Source: Pseudomonas sp. BBP2017
GTDB lineage: Bacteria; Pseudomonadota; Gammaproteobacteria; Pseudomonadales; Pseudomonadaceae
Length of the DNA: 64,000 nucleotides
Assembly: GCF_003024385.1 (NCBI RefSeq)
Contig: NZ_PVZN01000007.1
Span: 124,001 to 188,000 of the forward strand
Direction: 5' to 3'
Positions 10,683 through 20,918 of this stretch are shown here, piece by piece; position 1 is the stretch's first letter, and each line of letters starts with the position of its first letter. Both the position numbers and the translations under genes were made by a program. Under the pieces are notes generated by a model. That model made no database searches. It was given only the letters and a program-made list of their open reading frames with translations, and was not told the origin of the DNA.

Positions 10683-10838
10683 GATGGGGTCCTGCCCTAT
10701 AAGTGTGCCTATAAGCAAGAGTTTGAGCTCCGTAACTTCGACTGTCAAACCTAAGTTATTGAATAATAAATGAAAATTAATCGGAATAAGAATGTTTGTG
10801 TTCCGCGTTTTACCCCTAACTTATTGAATTACAGGCAT

Positions 10839-10866
10839 AAAAAAACCGGACACGAGGTCCGGTTCT
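10839..10866 (-). terminator. terminator downstream of bfd
   Basis: The hairpin AACCGGAC-ACGAG-GTCCGGTT is followed on the minus strand by a run of T (the plus strand shows AAAAAAA before it). It separates bfd from bfr. Confidence 0.85.
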
Positions 10867-10881
10867 TGGAATCAGCTGTTT

Positions 10882-11100
10882 TTACGCTGCAGTAAACTCC
10901 ACAGCGTAGGGCAAGGCAGCCTGGCTGACCTGCAGTTCGGTCAGGGTTTCACGTACAACCTGTTTGGCCAGGCAGGCACATTTGCCACACTGGCTCGCCA
11001 CGTTGGTGGCGGTTCTGACTTCCTTGTAGCTGCAGCATCCTTCATAGATCGCATCGCGGATCTGTCCGTCGGTTACACCAACACAAAGACACACATACAT
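10882..11100 (-). CDS. bfd: bacterioferritin-associated ferredoxin
   Basis: A 72-residue [2Fe-2S] protein that reduces ferric iron in bacterioferritin so it can be released. Cysteines appear as CLC near the N-terminus (MYVCLCVGVTD) and CGKCAC near residue 40, the Bfd/BFD-like arrangement. I chose the ATG at 11098-11100 because the family begins MYVCLC; the longer frame is unlikely. A Fur-box-like sequence lies about 40 bp upstream, fitting induction under iron starvation. Confidence 0.96.
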   Translation of the reverse strand: MYVCLCVGVTDGQIRDAIYEGCCSYKEVRTATNVASQCGKCACLAKQVVRETLTELQVSQAALPYAVEFTAA

Positions 11101-11140
11101 AGGGCAGACCATCGCTGGTAAAGGCTCAATGCGAAGAAGC

Positions 11141-11159
11141 TTAATGTTAATGAGAATGC
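11141..11159. promoter_or_regulatory. possible Fur box upstream of bfd
   Basis: TTAATG-TTAATG-AGAATG reads as three direct hexamers resembling the NAT(A/T)AT array of Fur sites. It agrees with the GATAATGATAATCATTATC model at 11 of 16 aligned positions. It lies 41 bp upstream of the bfd start. Confidence 0.4.
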
Positions 11160-11333
11160 TTGTCAAAGCTCATTTTCCCAGACATTGGGCTAGAGCGACC
11201 AACGGCCGCTTTCGAAGGTGCAGGGCCTGAAATTCGGCGAGTAGCGTCAGGCGGTGTATCATGGCCGACCTTTGCTCTGTCAGGCGGCTTACGCCAGCTT
11301 GCACAGCTGTTTCAAACCATCAGGAGATATCGA

Positions 11334-11936
11334 ATGAGCGTACTCGTTGGCAAAACTGCCCCGGACTTTACTGTTCCAGCCGTACTGGGCAATGGCGAAA
11401 TCGTCGACAGCTTCAACCTGGCTTCGGCCATCAAAGGCAAGTACGGCCTGGTGTTCTTCTACCCGCTGGACTTTACCTTCGTCTGCCCGTCCGAGCTGAT
11501 CGCTCTGGATCACCGCATGGCTGAATTCCGCGACCGCAATGTTGAAGTGATCGCTGTGTCGATCGACTCGCACTTCACCCACAACGCCTGGCGCAACACC
11601 CCGATCAATGCCGGTGGCATCGGTCAGGTGCAGTACATCATGGCAGCTGACATGAAGCACGACATCGCCAAGGCCTACGACGTTGAATCCGAAGGCGGCG
11701 TGGCTTTCCGTGGCGCGTTCCTGATCGATGACAAGGGTGTTGTCCGTTCGCAGATCGTCAACGACCTGCCACTGGGCCGTAACATGGACGAACTGCTGCG
11801 TCTGGTCGACGCCCTGCAATTCCACGAAGAGCACGGTGAAGTCTGCCCTGCCAACTGGAAAAAAGGCGACAAAGGCATGACCGCTTCGCCTGAAGGCGTT
11901 GCTGCTTACCTGAGCGAGAACGCTGGCAAGCTGTAA
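11334..11936 (+). CDS. 2-Cys peroxiredoxin (AhpC/Prx1 type)
   Basis: A 200-residue thiol peroxidase that reduces H2O2 and organic peroxides. The peroxidatic Cys51 is in DFTFVCPSEL and the resolving Cys171 in HGEVCPANW, so it is a typical 2-Cys enzyme. The GGIG and C-terminal tail motifs that mark overoxidation-sensitive Prx are present (GGIGQ near 94). The start follows AGGAGATATCGA. Its place next to bfd matches the Pseudomonas order and suits iron-linked peroxide defence. A reductase partner is not encoded here. Confidence 0.95.
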   Translation: MSVLVGKTAPDFTVPAVLGNGEIVDSFNLASAIKGKYGLVFFYPLDFTFVCPSELIALDHRMAEFRDRNVEVIAVSIDSHFTHNAWRNTPINAGGIGQVQYIMAADMKHDIAKAYDVESEGGVAFRGAFLIDDKGVVRSQIVNDLPLGRNMDELLRLVDALQFHEEHGEVCPANWKKGDKGMTASPEGVAAYLSENAGKL

Positions 11937-11947
11937 TAGCGTGCGAT

Positions 11948-11981
11948 AAAAAAAACCGGCCTTGATGGCCGGTTTTTTTGT
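11948..11981. terminator. terminator between peroxiredoxin gene and rnt
   Basis: AAAAACCGGCC-TTGAT-GGCCGGTTTTTTT hairpin with A and T tracts, usable from both converging sides. Confidence 0.93.
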
Positions 11982-11996
11982 GGGTTCAGCAAGGCT

Positions 11997-12665
11997 TCAG
12001 TCGTTGAAGTCGTGCCAGCCGCCCATCTCCTTCCAGCGGTTGACGATGCCGCAGAACAGCTCGGCAGTCTTCTCGGTGTCGTAGCGGGCCGAGTGTGCTT
12101 CACGGCCGTCGAAGTCGATGTCGGCGCTTTGGCAGGCGCGAGCCAGTACAGTCTGACCATAGGCAAGACCGGCCAGGGTTGCCGTATCGAAGCTGGAGAA
12201 CGGATGAAACGGGTTGCGTTTCATGTCGTGGCGCGCCACAGCGGCGTTGAGGAAGCCCAGGTCAAAGCTGCTGTTGTGGCCAACCAGGATCGCCCGCTTG
12301 CAGCCATTGGCCTTCAGCGCCTTGCGCACGCCACGGAAAATATCGGTCAGGGCCGACTCTTCGCTGACAGCCATGCGCAGTGGGTGATCCAGCTTGATCC
12401 CGGTGAACTCCAGGGCAGCCTGCTCGATGTTGGCGCCTTCGAAGGGCTCGACCCGGAAGAAGTAGGTGTGCTCCGGGAACAGGAAGCCTTTTTCATCCAT
12501 GCCGATGGTCACTGCGGCAATTTCCAGCAGGGCATCGGTGGCGCTGTTGAAACCACCGGTTTCGACATCCACTACAACCGGCAGGTAGCCACGAAAACGT
12601 TCAGCCATCGGGTGGCGTGGGCCACCGCTTGGACCGTCCTGGTCGTCGTACAGATCTTCACTCAC
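11997..12665 (-). CDS. rnt: ribonuclease T
   Basis: A 222-residue DEDDh 3'-5' exoribonuclease that trims tRNA and stable RNA ends and removes the tRNA 3' residue. Catalytic motifs: VVDVETGGF near residue 32 (first D and E), [11 protein letters not shown] near residue 133 (D), and [14 protein letters not shown] near residue 190 (H and D). Its start overlaps the pyrC stop by 4 bp, so the two are coupled in one transcript. Confidence 0.97.
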   Translation of the reverse strand: MSEDLYDDQDGPSGGPRHPMAERFRGYLPVVVDVETGGFNSATDALLEIAAVTIGMDEKGFLFPEHTYFFRVEPFEGANIEQAALEFTGIKLDHPLRMAVSEESALTDIFRGVRKALKANGCKRAILVGHNSSFDLGFLNAAVARHDMKRNPFHPFSSFDTATLAGLAYGQTVLARACQSADIDFDGREAHSARYDTEKTAELFCGIVNRWKEMGGWHDFND

Positions 12666-13708
12666 GCAGTTTCCTCCAGCAGGCGCCAGCGCAGTTGCTC
12701 ACCGGCGCGCAGCGGGATAACGGTCTGCTCGCCAAACGGCAAGCTGCTTGGGGCAGTCCAGCTGTCGCGAACCAGGGTAATGGTCTCGGTGTTGCGCGGC
12801 AGCCCATAGAAGTCAGGGCCGTGCTTGCTGGCAAAACCTTCGAGCTTGTCCAGCGCGTTGCGCTGCTCAAACGCTTCGGCATACATCTCAATCGCGGCAT
12901 AAGCGGTGTAGCAACCGGCGCAACCACAGGCGGCTTCCTTGGCGTGACGGGCGTGGGGTGCCGAGTCGGTGCCGAGGAAGAATTTGCTGCTGCCGCTGGT
13001 GGCAGCGTCCAGCAAGGCCACCTGGTGGGTGTTGCGCTTGAGGATCGGCAGGCAATAGAAGTGCGGACGAATACCGCCAACCAGCATGTGGTTGCGGTTG
13101 TACAGCAAGTGCTGGGCGGTGATGGTCGCGCCGACGTTGGCCGGGGCCTCGTTGACGAACTGCACGGCATCGCTGGTGGTGATGTGCTCGAAGACCACTT
13201 TCAGGGTCGGGAAGCGCTCGACGACACGGCGCAGGTGCTCGTCGATGAACAGCTTCTCGCGGTCGAACACGTCGATCTCGCTACGCGTCACTTCACCGTG
13301 CACCAGCAGTGGCATGCCAATTTCGGCCATCGCTTCAAGCGCCGGGAAAATGTTGTCGATGCTGGTGACGCCGGAATCGGAGTTGGTCGTCGCGCCGGCC
13401 GGATAGAGCTTGGCGGCATGCACGAAACCTGTGGCCTTGGCTGCGCGGATTTCTTCGGGTTGGGTACGGTCAGTGAGGTACAGCACCATCAGCGGCTCGA
13501 AGCGGCTACCGGCCGGACGAGCGGCCAGGATGCGCTCGCGATAGGCGCCAGCTTCGTCGGCGTTGCGCACAGGTGGTACCAGGTTGGGCATGATGATTGC
13601 GCGAGCAAAGGTGCGCGCAACGTCGCCAACGGTGTGGGGCAAGACGGCACCATCACGAAGATGGATGTGCCAGTCATCGGGACGCAGGAGGGTCAGGCGG
13701 TCGGACAT
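12662..13708 (-). CDS. pyrC: dihydroorotase (class II, E. coli type)
   Basis: Interconverts carbamoyl aspartate and dihydroorotate in pyrimidine synthesis. The 348-residue length equals E. coli PyrC. Zinc ligands are in [10 protein letters not shown] near residue 13. The carbamylated-lysine segment is [13 protein letters not shown] near residue 100, and DSAPH near residue 250 supplies the catalytic Asp. I chose the ATG at 13708 ([12 protein letters not shown]). It is followed by rnt with a 4-bp overlap. Confidence 0.97.
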   Translation of the reverse strand: MSDRLTLLRPDDWHIHLRDGAVLPHTVGDVARTFARAIIMPNLVPPVRNADEAGAYRERILAARPAGSRFEPLMVLYLTDRTQPEEIRAAKATGFVHAAKLYPAGATTNSDSGVTSIDNIFPALEAMAEIGMPLLVHGEVTRSEIDVFDREKLFIDEHLRRVVERFPTLKVVFEHITTSDAVQFVNEAPANVGATITAQHLLYNRNHMLVGGIRPHFYCLPILKRNTHQVALLDAATSGSSKFFLGTDSAPHARHAKEAACGCAGCYTAYAAIEMYAEAFEQRNALDKLEGFASKHGPDFYGLPRNTETITLVRDSWTAPSSLPFGEQTVIPLRAGEQLRWRLLEETA

Positions 13709-13838
13709 TGGGGATTCCAGGCGGGTCGAACTCAAGATGAATGCTACCGGAAAAGCCGGGTCCGAGCACTCGCTATCAAGTTTTGCCACACCTGACCGAT
13801 AGCCTGCGGGTATACCGTGAAAATCTGTGGAGCCGCCC

Positions 13839-14780
13839 GTGCGCCAGCGTTATCTAGCCCTGCTCAGCGTGTTTGCCTGCTTGCCGGCAACAGCACTCAC
13901 TTTCCAGACTCGTCTGGAGAATATTGAGTGGAAGGTCGAAGGCGATCAGTTCGAATGTCGCCTGGTCCAGCCGGTTGCCGATTTCGGCAGCGGTGAGTTC
14001 GTGCGCCGTGCCGGTGAACAGGCGACCTTCCAATTGCGATCGAGCAGTAATGTTCTGGGCACAGGCGCTGCGACCTTGCTTGCTGCCGCAGCACCGTGGC
14101 AGCCAGGCCGTGGCGATATCAACCTGGGCTCGGTGCGCATGGCCCGTAGCGGCGTGCTGTTTACCAGCTCCCAAGGGCAGGCCAGTCGTCTGATTAACGG
14201 TCTGCTCGACGGCCGCAGTACCGTGGTTCGCAACTATGCCAGCGAAGCAGGACGAGCGATGGAAGTGCGCCTGTTGCCGGTAAAATTCAGTAAGGCCTAT
14301 AGTGATTACCAGGTCTGCGCCGCCAAGCTGCTGCCAATGAACTACGACCAGGTGCGCCAGGCACGGGTCGGTTTCCCGGGTGGCGGTATTGAGCTGGACA
14401 CCAACGCCAAGGCGCGTCTGGACGTGATCCTGGAATTTCTCAAGGCCGATCCGACAGTCAACCGTATTGAGCTTGATGGTCACTCCGACAACAGCGGCAA
14501 CCGTCTGACCAATCGTGATCTGTCCCGACGCCGGGCCCTGGCGGTAATGGAGTACTTCAAGGCGCATGGCATTGCTGAGGATCAGATCAGCGTGCGCTTC
14601 CACGGTGAGCGCTATCCACTGGCCGCCAACAACTCGGCCGCCAATCGCGCCCGCAATCGCCGGGTGAATATCCAGCTCGATCGTGTAACGCCGGTTGAAA
14701 CTGCAGTAGAGAAAGCACCAGAAACACCGGCAGCCCCTGCGGTGCAAGCGGATACCAGCAAACCGTCAGTCAAGTCCTGA
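13839..14780 (+). CDS. motY: flagellar T-ring protein MotY
   Basis: A 313-residue periplasmic protein with signal peptide [16 protein letters not shown], an N-terminal MotY-specific domain (about 25-150), and a C-terminal OmpA-like peptidoglycan-binding domain. The latter shows [23 protein letters not shown] (about 212-234) and [12 protein letters not shown]. MotY forms part of the T ring that stabilises stators (MotCD in P. aeruginosa). The identification rests on this architecture and on the pyrC-motY-argG order. I chose the GTG at 13839, which has GGAGCC just upstream; a GTG at 13827 is the alternative. The C-terminal tail is Pro/Ala-rich. Confidence 0.88.
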   Translation: MRQRYLALLSVFACLPATALTFQTRLENIEWKVEGDQFECRLVQPVADFGSGEFVRRAGEQATFQLRSSSNVLGTGAATLLAAAAPWQPGRGDINLGSVRMARSGVLFTSSQGQASRLINGLLDGRSTVVRNYASEAGRAMEVRLLPVKFSKAYSDYQVCAAKLLPMNYDQVRQARVGFPGGGIELDTNAKARLDVILEFLKADPTVNRIELDGHSDNSGNRLTNRDLSRRRALAVMEYFKAHGIAEDQISVRFHGERYPLAANNSAANRARNRRVNIQLDRVTPVETAVEKAPETPAAPAVQADTSKPSVKS

Positions 14781-14813
14781 GCTGCGACCGTCCGTCGCGC
14801 TCTCGACAGTTCT

Positions 14814-14870
14814 TGTCGCTTTGTCGTCACAAGCTGTCGCCCCACTGTAATTTTTGTCGCGAGGCCGGTA
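14814..14870 (+). promoter_or_regulatory. three tandem ArgR-like half-sites upstream of argG
   Basis: TGTCGC occurs at 14814, 14835 and 14855, spaced 21 and 20 bp, that is two helical turns each. The middle copy matches TGTCGC-N8-AA exactly (14835-14850). The others keep the hexamer and lack one or both of the distal As. The array lies 40-96 bp before the argG ATG, where a repressor would overlap the promoter. Confidence 0.6.
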
Positions 14871-14909
14871 GAATCAACGGCTTTCCGTACAACCCCGTGG
14901 AGTGATGGC

Positions 14910-16127
<1,218 letters not shown>

Positions 16128-16141
16128 ACGGCGCCTTGAAT

Positions 16142-16173
16142 GAAAACCCCGGCCTGGTCCGGGGTTTTTTTTT
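16142..16173. terminator. terminator after argG
   Basis: AAAACCCCGG-CCTGGT-CCGGGGTTTTTTTTT hairpin with a long T run, between convergent argG and the unknown gene. Confidence 0.93.
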
Positions 16174-16726
16174 AGTTGTTGATCGACTGTGTTGCCAGGG
16201 TTGTCTGGATACCTGTCTCCAGGTTGATTAGTGTCCAGTTGTTGCACAGTGGGTGGGTCTGGTCCAATGCCAGCATGGCAAAGTGTTCGAGCAATTGACT
16301 CGCACATGTTCCGCTTATGGTAATGGTCACGGATGCCTGTGCAATCTGTGGCGGATTACCAGGAACATGGGCAGTGCCGTTGTCCGCTGCGAGGTTGATA
16401 GCTTCATTGCTTATCGGTAATTCAGCGGGTACCTGTATTACGTCGTTAATCATTGATTCCACTGCAGTGGTTAGTTGCGCTGAAGTGGGGGCAGTAGAGA
16501 CGTCGGTGGATTCCTGTACTGGCAGTGAATATAAAGATTTGTAGTTGAAGTTGAGTGTAAGGAAGAACAAGACTGTCAGAAAAAACGGAAAACCTACCAG
16601 AAACCATGTGTAGGTGGTCTGGCTGTCTTCACTGAGAAAAGGCAGCGAAGCCAGTGCCGAGGCTTCGATAATTCCGGCGAATATAGCAATGATGGTCAAT
16701 GGGCTTTTCGGCTCTGCGTTGCTCAT
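16172..16726 (-). CDS. unknown two-helix membrane protein
   Basis: I do not recognise a family. The 184-residue reading uses the ATG at 16726 behind GAGGAC; a longer in-frame start exists but its extra 57 residues look non-coding. Two hydrophobic stretches, about residues 10-28 and 41-61, suggest two membrane helices. About 115 residues of mainly polar sequence follow, ending in a compact SVTITISGTC...LALDQTHPL domain. Codon use is more A/T-rich than its neighbours, which suggests accessory origin. It lies convergent to argG. Confidence 0.65.
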   Translation of the reverse strand: MSNAEPKSPLTIIAIFAGIIEASALASLPFLSEDSQTTYTWFLVGFPFFLTVLFFLTLNFNYKSLYSLPVQESTDVSTAPTSAQLTTAVESMINDVIQVPAELPISNEAINLAADNGTAHVPGNPPQIAQASVTITISGTCASQLLEHFAMLALDQTHPLCNNWTLINLETGIQTTLATQSINN

Positions 16727-17153
16727 TGCCGTGTCCTCACTTTCGCTATCACCCAGTCGAGTGGCTATTAGTCTGAATAACACGCCGGGTTGGCACCGGG
16801 CGGGATTTCTGAGCGGGGAAGCTGTTGCCTCGTATCTTGTATCGAATCTTATAGTTGTCGGTAAATATATATAAGGGTTATAGGATTTTTCCTTCAAGTA
16901 TTAAGGTGCTGTTGGTTGAGTTACTTATGTGGTCTGGTGTTATTTTTGTTTTAGAGGTTGACTCTGTTTCGTTCGAAGGCGCTGGTGTAAGCGTGAGGGT
17001 GGGCAGTTTCAGGTTTTTTGTAGGACTAATCCTCTATGTGTGTAGGTTTTATCTTTGTGTGCATTTGCTCGTGGGTGCCGCAATACAATATGTCGCGTAA
17101 CTAGGCTATTGTGCGGACTCAAAAAATCGAACAGCGAACAATTGGATCTGCCC
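16727..17153. other. AT-rich gap without a convincing gene
   Basis: About 430 bp with many TTT/TTA runs and a visibly lower GC content than the rest of the window. A plus-strand frame at 16855-17100 encodes hydrophobic sequence but has no good ribosome site and no family I know. The promoter of the response-regulator gene should lie in the last ~100 bp. Confidence 0.5.
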
Positions 17154-17780
17154 ATGAATAAAGTGCTGATCGTGGATGACCACCCGGTCATCCGCCTGGC
17201 TGTACGTATGCTGATGGAGCGGCATGGCTATGAAGTTATCGCAGAGACGGATAATGGCGTGGACGCGTTACAACTGGCACGAGAGCATGATCCGGATATC
17301 GTCATTCTGGACATCGGCATCCCCAGGCTCGACGGCCTTGAAGTTATTACCCGGCTTACGCTCACCTGTCCGGGGGCCAGGGTACTGGTTCTGACCTCGC
17401 AGGCACCTGGGCACTTTTCGATGCGCTGTATGCAGGCGGGGGCCGCCGGCTATGTCTGCAAACAGCAGGACCTCACTGAACTGCTCAGTGCAATCAAGGC
17501 CGTGCTGTCCGGCTACAGTTACTTCCCCAATCAAGCGCTGCATTCGGTGCGTACCAACCTGGGTGGCGCCAGCGAGGCCGACATGGTCGAGCGCCTGTCG
17601 GGGCGGGAGATGATGGTCCTGCAACAACTGGCGCGCGGCAGGACCAACAAGGAAATTGCAGATAGTATGTTTCTGAGCAACAAGACCGTCAGTACCTACA
17701 AGACCCGACTGCTGCTCAAGCTCAACGCCCGGTCATTGGTTGACTTGATCGAACTGGCCCAGCGCAACGGTCTGGCTTGA
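17154..17780 (+). CDS. NarL/FixJ-type response regulator (orphan)
   Basis: A 208-residue regulator. The receiver domain (1-120) has the acidic pair Asp8-Asp9, the phospho-acceptor Asp53 in VILDIGIPRLDG, and Lys103 in YVCKQQDL. The LuxR-type DNA-binding domain (about 145-205) carries LSGREMMVLQQLARGRTNKEIADSMFLS in the usual helix-turn-helix place. I chose the ATG at 17154 (MNKVLIVDDHP). No histidine kinase lies nearby, so its partner is encoded elsewhere. The domain order is that of BvgA/EvgA-type regulators. Confidence 0.9.
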   Translation: MNKVLIVDDHPVIRLAVRMLMERHGYEVIAETDNGVDALQLAREHDPDIVILDIGIPRLDGLEVITRLTLTCPGARVLVLTSQAPGHFSMRCMQAGAAGYVCKQQDLTELLSAIKAVLSGYSYFPNQALHSVRTNLGGASEADMVERLSGREMMVLQQLARGRTNKEIADSMFLSNKTVSTYKTRLLLKLNARSLVDLIELAQRNGLA

Positions 17781-17795
17781 TATCGTCAGAAGCAA

Positions 17796-17820
17796 CAAAG
17801 CCTCCGCTGAGGAGGCTTTG
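17796..17820 (+). terminator. terminator after the response regulator
   Basis: CAAAGCCTCC-GCTGA-GGAGGCTTTG hairpin, short T run, 16 bp after the stop codon. Confidence 0.8.
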
Positions 17821-17875
17821 TTAGTGAGGCCGGTACTCAGCAGCCAAGGGCTACCTGGCTTGCGCAGTCGAGGCG

Positions 17876-18052
17876 TCAGAGGTCGAAGTCGTAATCGGCC
17901 AGTTGTTTCTGCAGGCGACGTTCTTCCAGCAGGTTATCGATGGTTCGGCGCTTGCTCAAGTTTGTCTTTGCCACTTCAGCCGGAACATCTTCCTCTGCGT
18001 CTTCAGTGGCAATGTCGTCATCAACAACCAGGTCTTCTTTATCGGTGCTCAT
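17876..18052 (-). CDS. small acidic protein, PA3496-like
   Basis: A 58-residue protein, easy to miss because it is short. It begins MSTDKEDLVVDDD, has a very acidic first half, then a basic helix-forming segment SKRRTIDNLLEERRLQKQL and ends DYDFDL. In P. aeruginosa a small protein of this kind (PA3496) sits beside nth, which matches the position here. Function unknown. The acidic N-terminus and basic amphipathic C-terminus suggest a partner-binding protein, but that is a guess. Confidence 0.75.
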   Translation of the reverse strand: MSTDKEDLVVDDDIATEDAEEDVPAEVAKTNLSKRRTIDNLLEERRLQKQLADYDFDL

Positions 18053-18157
18053 AAGTCACTCCAAGCCAAGAGGGCCATTGGCGCACCTTATAGCGAGAAT
18101 TTCCGAGCCGGTACAAAAGATTTTTTCAATCGATCTGGCGCAGTTTTTACTATCTGC

Positions 18158-18796
18158 TCAATCGTCGGAGGTTTTCTGCTTGTATTCACACAGGTCTTCG
18201 ATCCGGCAACTTCCACAACGGGGTTTGCGTGCCAGGCACACATAGCGCCCGTGCAGGATCAGCCAGTGGTGGGCATCGAGCAGGTAGGCCTTGGGCACGA
18301 ACTTCATCAACGCCTTCTCAACCTCAAGTACTGTCTTGCCCGGAGCAATCCCGGTGCGGTTGCTGACCCTGAAAATATGCGTGTCCACCGCCATTGCCAG
18401 TTGCCGGAATGCGGTGTTGAGGACCACGTTGGCGGTCTTGCGACCCACGCCAGGCAATGCTTCAAGCGCCTCGCGAGTTTCTGGTACCTGGCTGCCATGC
18501 TGTTCTATCAGCAAGCGGCAGGTTTCGATCACGTTGCGGGCTTTGCTGTTGTACAGGCCGATGGTCTTGATGTATTGCGACAGCCCGTCAACGCCAAGGG
18601 CATAGATGGCTTCCGGGGTATTGGCGACCGGGTACAACTTGGCAGTCGCCTTGTTCACGCTGACATCGGTGGCTTGGGCCGAAAGAATGACCGAAATCAG
18701 CAACTCGAAGGGGGAGGTGTAAGCCAGTTCGGTCTTGGGCTCAGGATTGTCTTCATGCAGCCTGCGAAATATCTCCAGGCGTTTGGCGGCATTCAT
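18158..18796 (-). CDS. nth: endonuclease III (DNA glycosylase/AP lyase)
   Basis: Removes oxidised pyrimidines in base excision repair. The 212-residue protein has the helix-hairpin-helix with catalytic Lys, LPGVGRKTANVVLN (about 112-125), the catalytic Asp in AVDTHIFRVSNR (about 136-147), and a C-terminal [4Fe-4S] site CLARKPRCGSCRIEDLC (C-x6-C-x2-C-x5-C). It is the last gene of the rnf-like operon: its ATG follows the rnfE-like stop by 4 bp, the same linkage as in E. coli rsx-nth. Confidence 0.98.
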   Translation of the reverse strand: MNAAKRLEIFRRLHEDNPEPKTELAYTSPFELLISVILSAQATDVSVNKATAKLYPVANTPEAIYALGVDGLSQYIKTIGLYNSKARNVIETCRLLIEQHGSQVPETREALEALPGVGRKTANVVLNTAFRQLAMAVDTHIFRVSNRTGIAPGKTVLEVEKALMKFVPKAYLLDAHHWLILHGRYVCLARKPRCGSCRIEDLCEYKQKTSDD

Positions 18797-18800
18797 GGGG

Positions 18801-19325
18801 TCAACGCTTTCCTTGACGACGTGAGGGGGCTCGCCGCAGGCAAACCCTGTTGTACAGGGCCAGCAACAGGCCCAACAGAAAAAATGCCCCGGGCAGCAGG
18901 GCCGCCAGGCGCAGTCCCGCCCATACCGTCAACAACTCGCGGCAAAGCCCCAAGGCGATACACAGGGCGGCGAATGCGCTTAGCAACCGGGCGATGTCGC
19001 GCCAGCGACGGTTCTCGCCCTGAGCGTATTCGAACATCAGGCATTGCACGGCGATCAATGCCGGGTAGGGGCTCAGCGCCTGATGCAGGGGTAGGGCCCA
19101 GGCGCGCAGACTCAACTCCAGGCAGGTGACCAGCGCCGCAGCCAGCAGCACGCTGGCGAGCATTCTGCCGCGGGCCGTGAGCCAGCGGTGTAATGGGCCC
19201 ATTGCCAAGTGATGCAGGGCAATCAGTAACACGCTGAAGCCGGCGATGGCACAAGCGTTGAGCAGCGTCTGGGTGATACCCAGCAAGGGGGCCAGGCTCA
19301 CGGCGGCCAGCCATTGCCTATTCAT
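18801..19325 (-). CDS. rnfE: divergent RnfE-like membrane subunit
   Basis: A 174-residue membrane protein, shorter than E. coli RsxE (about 230). Homology is visible in APLLGITQTLLNA (E. coli CPLLAVTSTATNA) and LLPGAFFLLGLLLA near the end. The first cluster-ligand Cys is replaced by Ala12. The second appears kept as Cys95 in ALIAVQCLMF. The start at 19325 overlaps the rnfG stop by 8 bp. It presumably pairs with RnfA in the membrane, but can no longer form the standard four-Cys site. Confidence 0.8.
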   Translation of the reverse strand: MNRQWLAAVSLAPLLGITQTLLNACAIAGFSVLLIALHHLAMGPLHRWLTARGRMLASVLLAAALVTCLELSLRAWALPLHQALSPYPALIAVQCLMFEYAQGENRRWRDIARLLSAFAALCIALGLCRELLTVWAGLRLAALLPGAFFLLGLLLALYNRVCLRRAPSRRQGKR

Positions 19326-19935
19326 TGCTGCCTGCCTCAAGTAAGCGCTGGCGATGTTCGTCGAAGTAGCGCAGGGCGTCATGCACAGCATGGATCACTG
19401 CGCGTGAAGTCACCGTGGCGCCTGCCAGTTGATCAAACTGACCGCTGTCACGCTTGAGAGCCCATGCAGCATCAGCTGTGGTTTGCCGACTGGTACCGAT
19501 GAAGCTTTGTAGCCATGGGTTACCCGGCTCTACCAGCTTGGCCCCCAGCCCAGGCGTTTCCTGTTGGCGTAGAACCTTGCTGGCGATCAGACGGCCTTGC
19601 GTGTCGATGGCGATCAGCAGCTCGATCTGGCCTGCATAACCCTGGACCTGACTGTGCAGCACCACCGCGCTGGGGCGACCGGCAAGGGTGGCACGATAGC
19701 CTGCCAGCAGCCGGCTGTGGGCGAGGCTGGGGGTGCTTAACGCCAGGGGTGTCTGCAATGGCTGGTTGTCATAGGTCTTTTCTGGCAGGACACTAAGCCA
19801 TGTCTGCGCCTTGAGTTTCTGCTCAGCCAGGGCGATATCCCGGGCACTGAAGTGCTGCCAGATCATGCTGCTGCCCAAACTCAACAAGGCTATGAGCAAC
19901 AGCAGTATGGCGCTGCGTATCGACGAGCGGTTCAT
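19318..19935 (-). CDS. rnfG: RnfG-like flavinylated periplasmic subunit
   Basis: A 205-residue protein with one N-terminal membrane helix (about 7-25) and an FMN-binding domain. The flavinylation motif reads AGATVTS, with Thr174 as the expected covalent FMN acceptor; ETPGLGAKL (126-134) is also typical of RnfG. The start overlaps the rnfD stop by 4 bp (ATGA). An ApbE flavin transferase would be required for flavin attachment; none is in the window. Confidence 0.9.
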   Translation of the reverse strand: MNRSSIRSAILLLLIALLSLGSSMIWQHFSARDIALAEQKLKAQTWLSVLPEKTYDNQPLQTPLALSTPSLAHSRLLAGYRATLAGRPSAVVLHSQVQGYAGQIELLIAIDTQGRLIASKVLRQQETPGLGAKLVEPGNPWLQSFIGTSRQTTADAAWALKRDSGQFDQLAGATVTSRAVIHAVHDALRYFDEHRQRLLEAGSNE

Positions 19936-20918
19936 GATGGCACCGCTTGACGACGTTCGGCACAGCGCTCCAGCGCCGGTACAAAGAGGTTCATCAGCAG
20001 TACCGCGAAAGCGGTGCCATCGGGGTAGCTGCCCCATGTGCGGATCAGGTAAATCAATAAGCCCATGCCTATGCCAAACAGCAAGCGTGCCTCTGGTGAC
20101 CTGGGGCCGGAAACCGGTTCTGTCGCAATAAAGAATGCGGCCAGCATGGTCGAACCGCTGAACAAATGCAGCAGTGGTGAGCCATTGGAGTCCGAGCCGG
20201 ATCCACTCCAGAATAACAGGCTGATCACCAACAGACTTGCCAGCAAGCCGACAGGGGCATGCCAGCTGAAGACCTTGCGTTGCAGCAGCAGCAAGCCGCC
20301 AAGCAGGAAGGCCAGGTTAACCGTTTCGCTGCCTGCTCCGCCGAAATGACCAAATCCTGGATGCGTGCTGAACAATTCGTCGAGGGTCAGGCTGCGGTTG
20401 TTGCGCAGGCCATCGAGAAGAGTGGCTTGGGCCCAGGCATCGGGTTGCTCGTCGGTACTGAAAGCAAACACATGCTGCAGGCTGCTCCCCAGATCCAGCA
20501 ATTGCGCGCCGGGCCACTGGGTCATGTGCAGCGGGAAGGCCAGCAAGACCACGGCATAACCGAGCATGGCCGGGTTGAACGGGTTCTTGCCGACGCCGCC
20601 ATACAGTTGTTTGCCAAGGGTGATGGCGCTGACCGTGGCGATAACTGGTACCCACCAGGGGGCGTAGGCAGGCAAGGCAGCAGCAAGCAGGGTTGCGCTG
20701 ACCAGGGCGCTGCCATCAAAGAGTGACGGCAGAACCGGGCGTTGCTGTAATTTGAGCAGCAGCGCTTCGCTCGCCAGGGCTGAGCTTGCGCACAACAACA
20801 GATTGAACAGCATTCCCCAGCCATGCTGCCAGAGCAGCGTCAGCACCCCAGGCAGGCATGCCAGCAGCACCAATAGCATGGCGCTGCGCAGGCGTTCGCT
20901 GCTGTCAACGGCCGGCAT
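19932..20918 (-). CDS. rnfD: RnfD-like membrane subunit
   Basis: A 328-residue NqrB/RnfD-family protein with multiple membrane helices. [12 protein letters not shown] (about 111-122) and [18 protein letters not shown] are family signatures. The flavinylation segment reads [10 protein letters not shown] with Thr166 kept. The [13 protein letters not shown] end matches RnfD. Its start lies inside the 3' end of rnfB (14-bp overlap), exactly where rnfC would normally separate the two genes. Confidence 0.92.
   Translation of the reverse strand: MPAVDSSERLRSAMLLVLLACLPGVLTLLWQHGWGMLFNLLLCASSALASEALLLKLQQRPVLPSLFDGSALVSATLLAAALPAYAPWWVPVIATVSAITLGKQLYGGVGKNPFNPAMLGYAVVLLAFPLHMTQWPGAQLLDLGSSLQHVFAFSTDEQPDAWAQATLLDGLRNNRSLTLDELFSTHPGFGHFGGAGSETVNLAFLLGGLLLLQRKVFSWHAPVGLLASLLVISLLFWSGSGSDSNGSPLLHLFSGSTMLAAFFIATEPVSGPRSPEARLLFGIGMGLLIYLIRTWGSYPDGTAFAVLLMNLFVPALERCAERRQAVPS

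Noticed and set aside
16855..17100. 81-residue hydrophobic plus-strand frame in the AT-rich gap
   Set aside because: No ribosome site, composition typical of AT-rich non-coding DNA, no family.
17818..18245. Plus-strand frames of 78 and 101 residues over the PA3496-like gene
   Set aside because: They are shadows of the small acidic gene and nth on the other strand.
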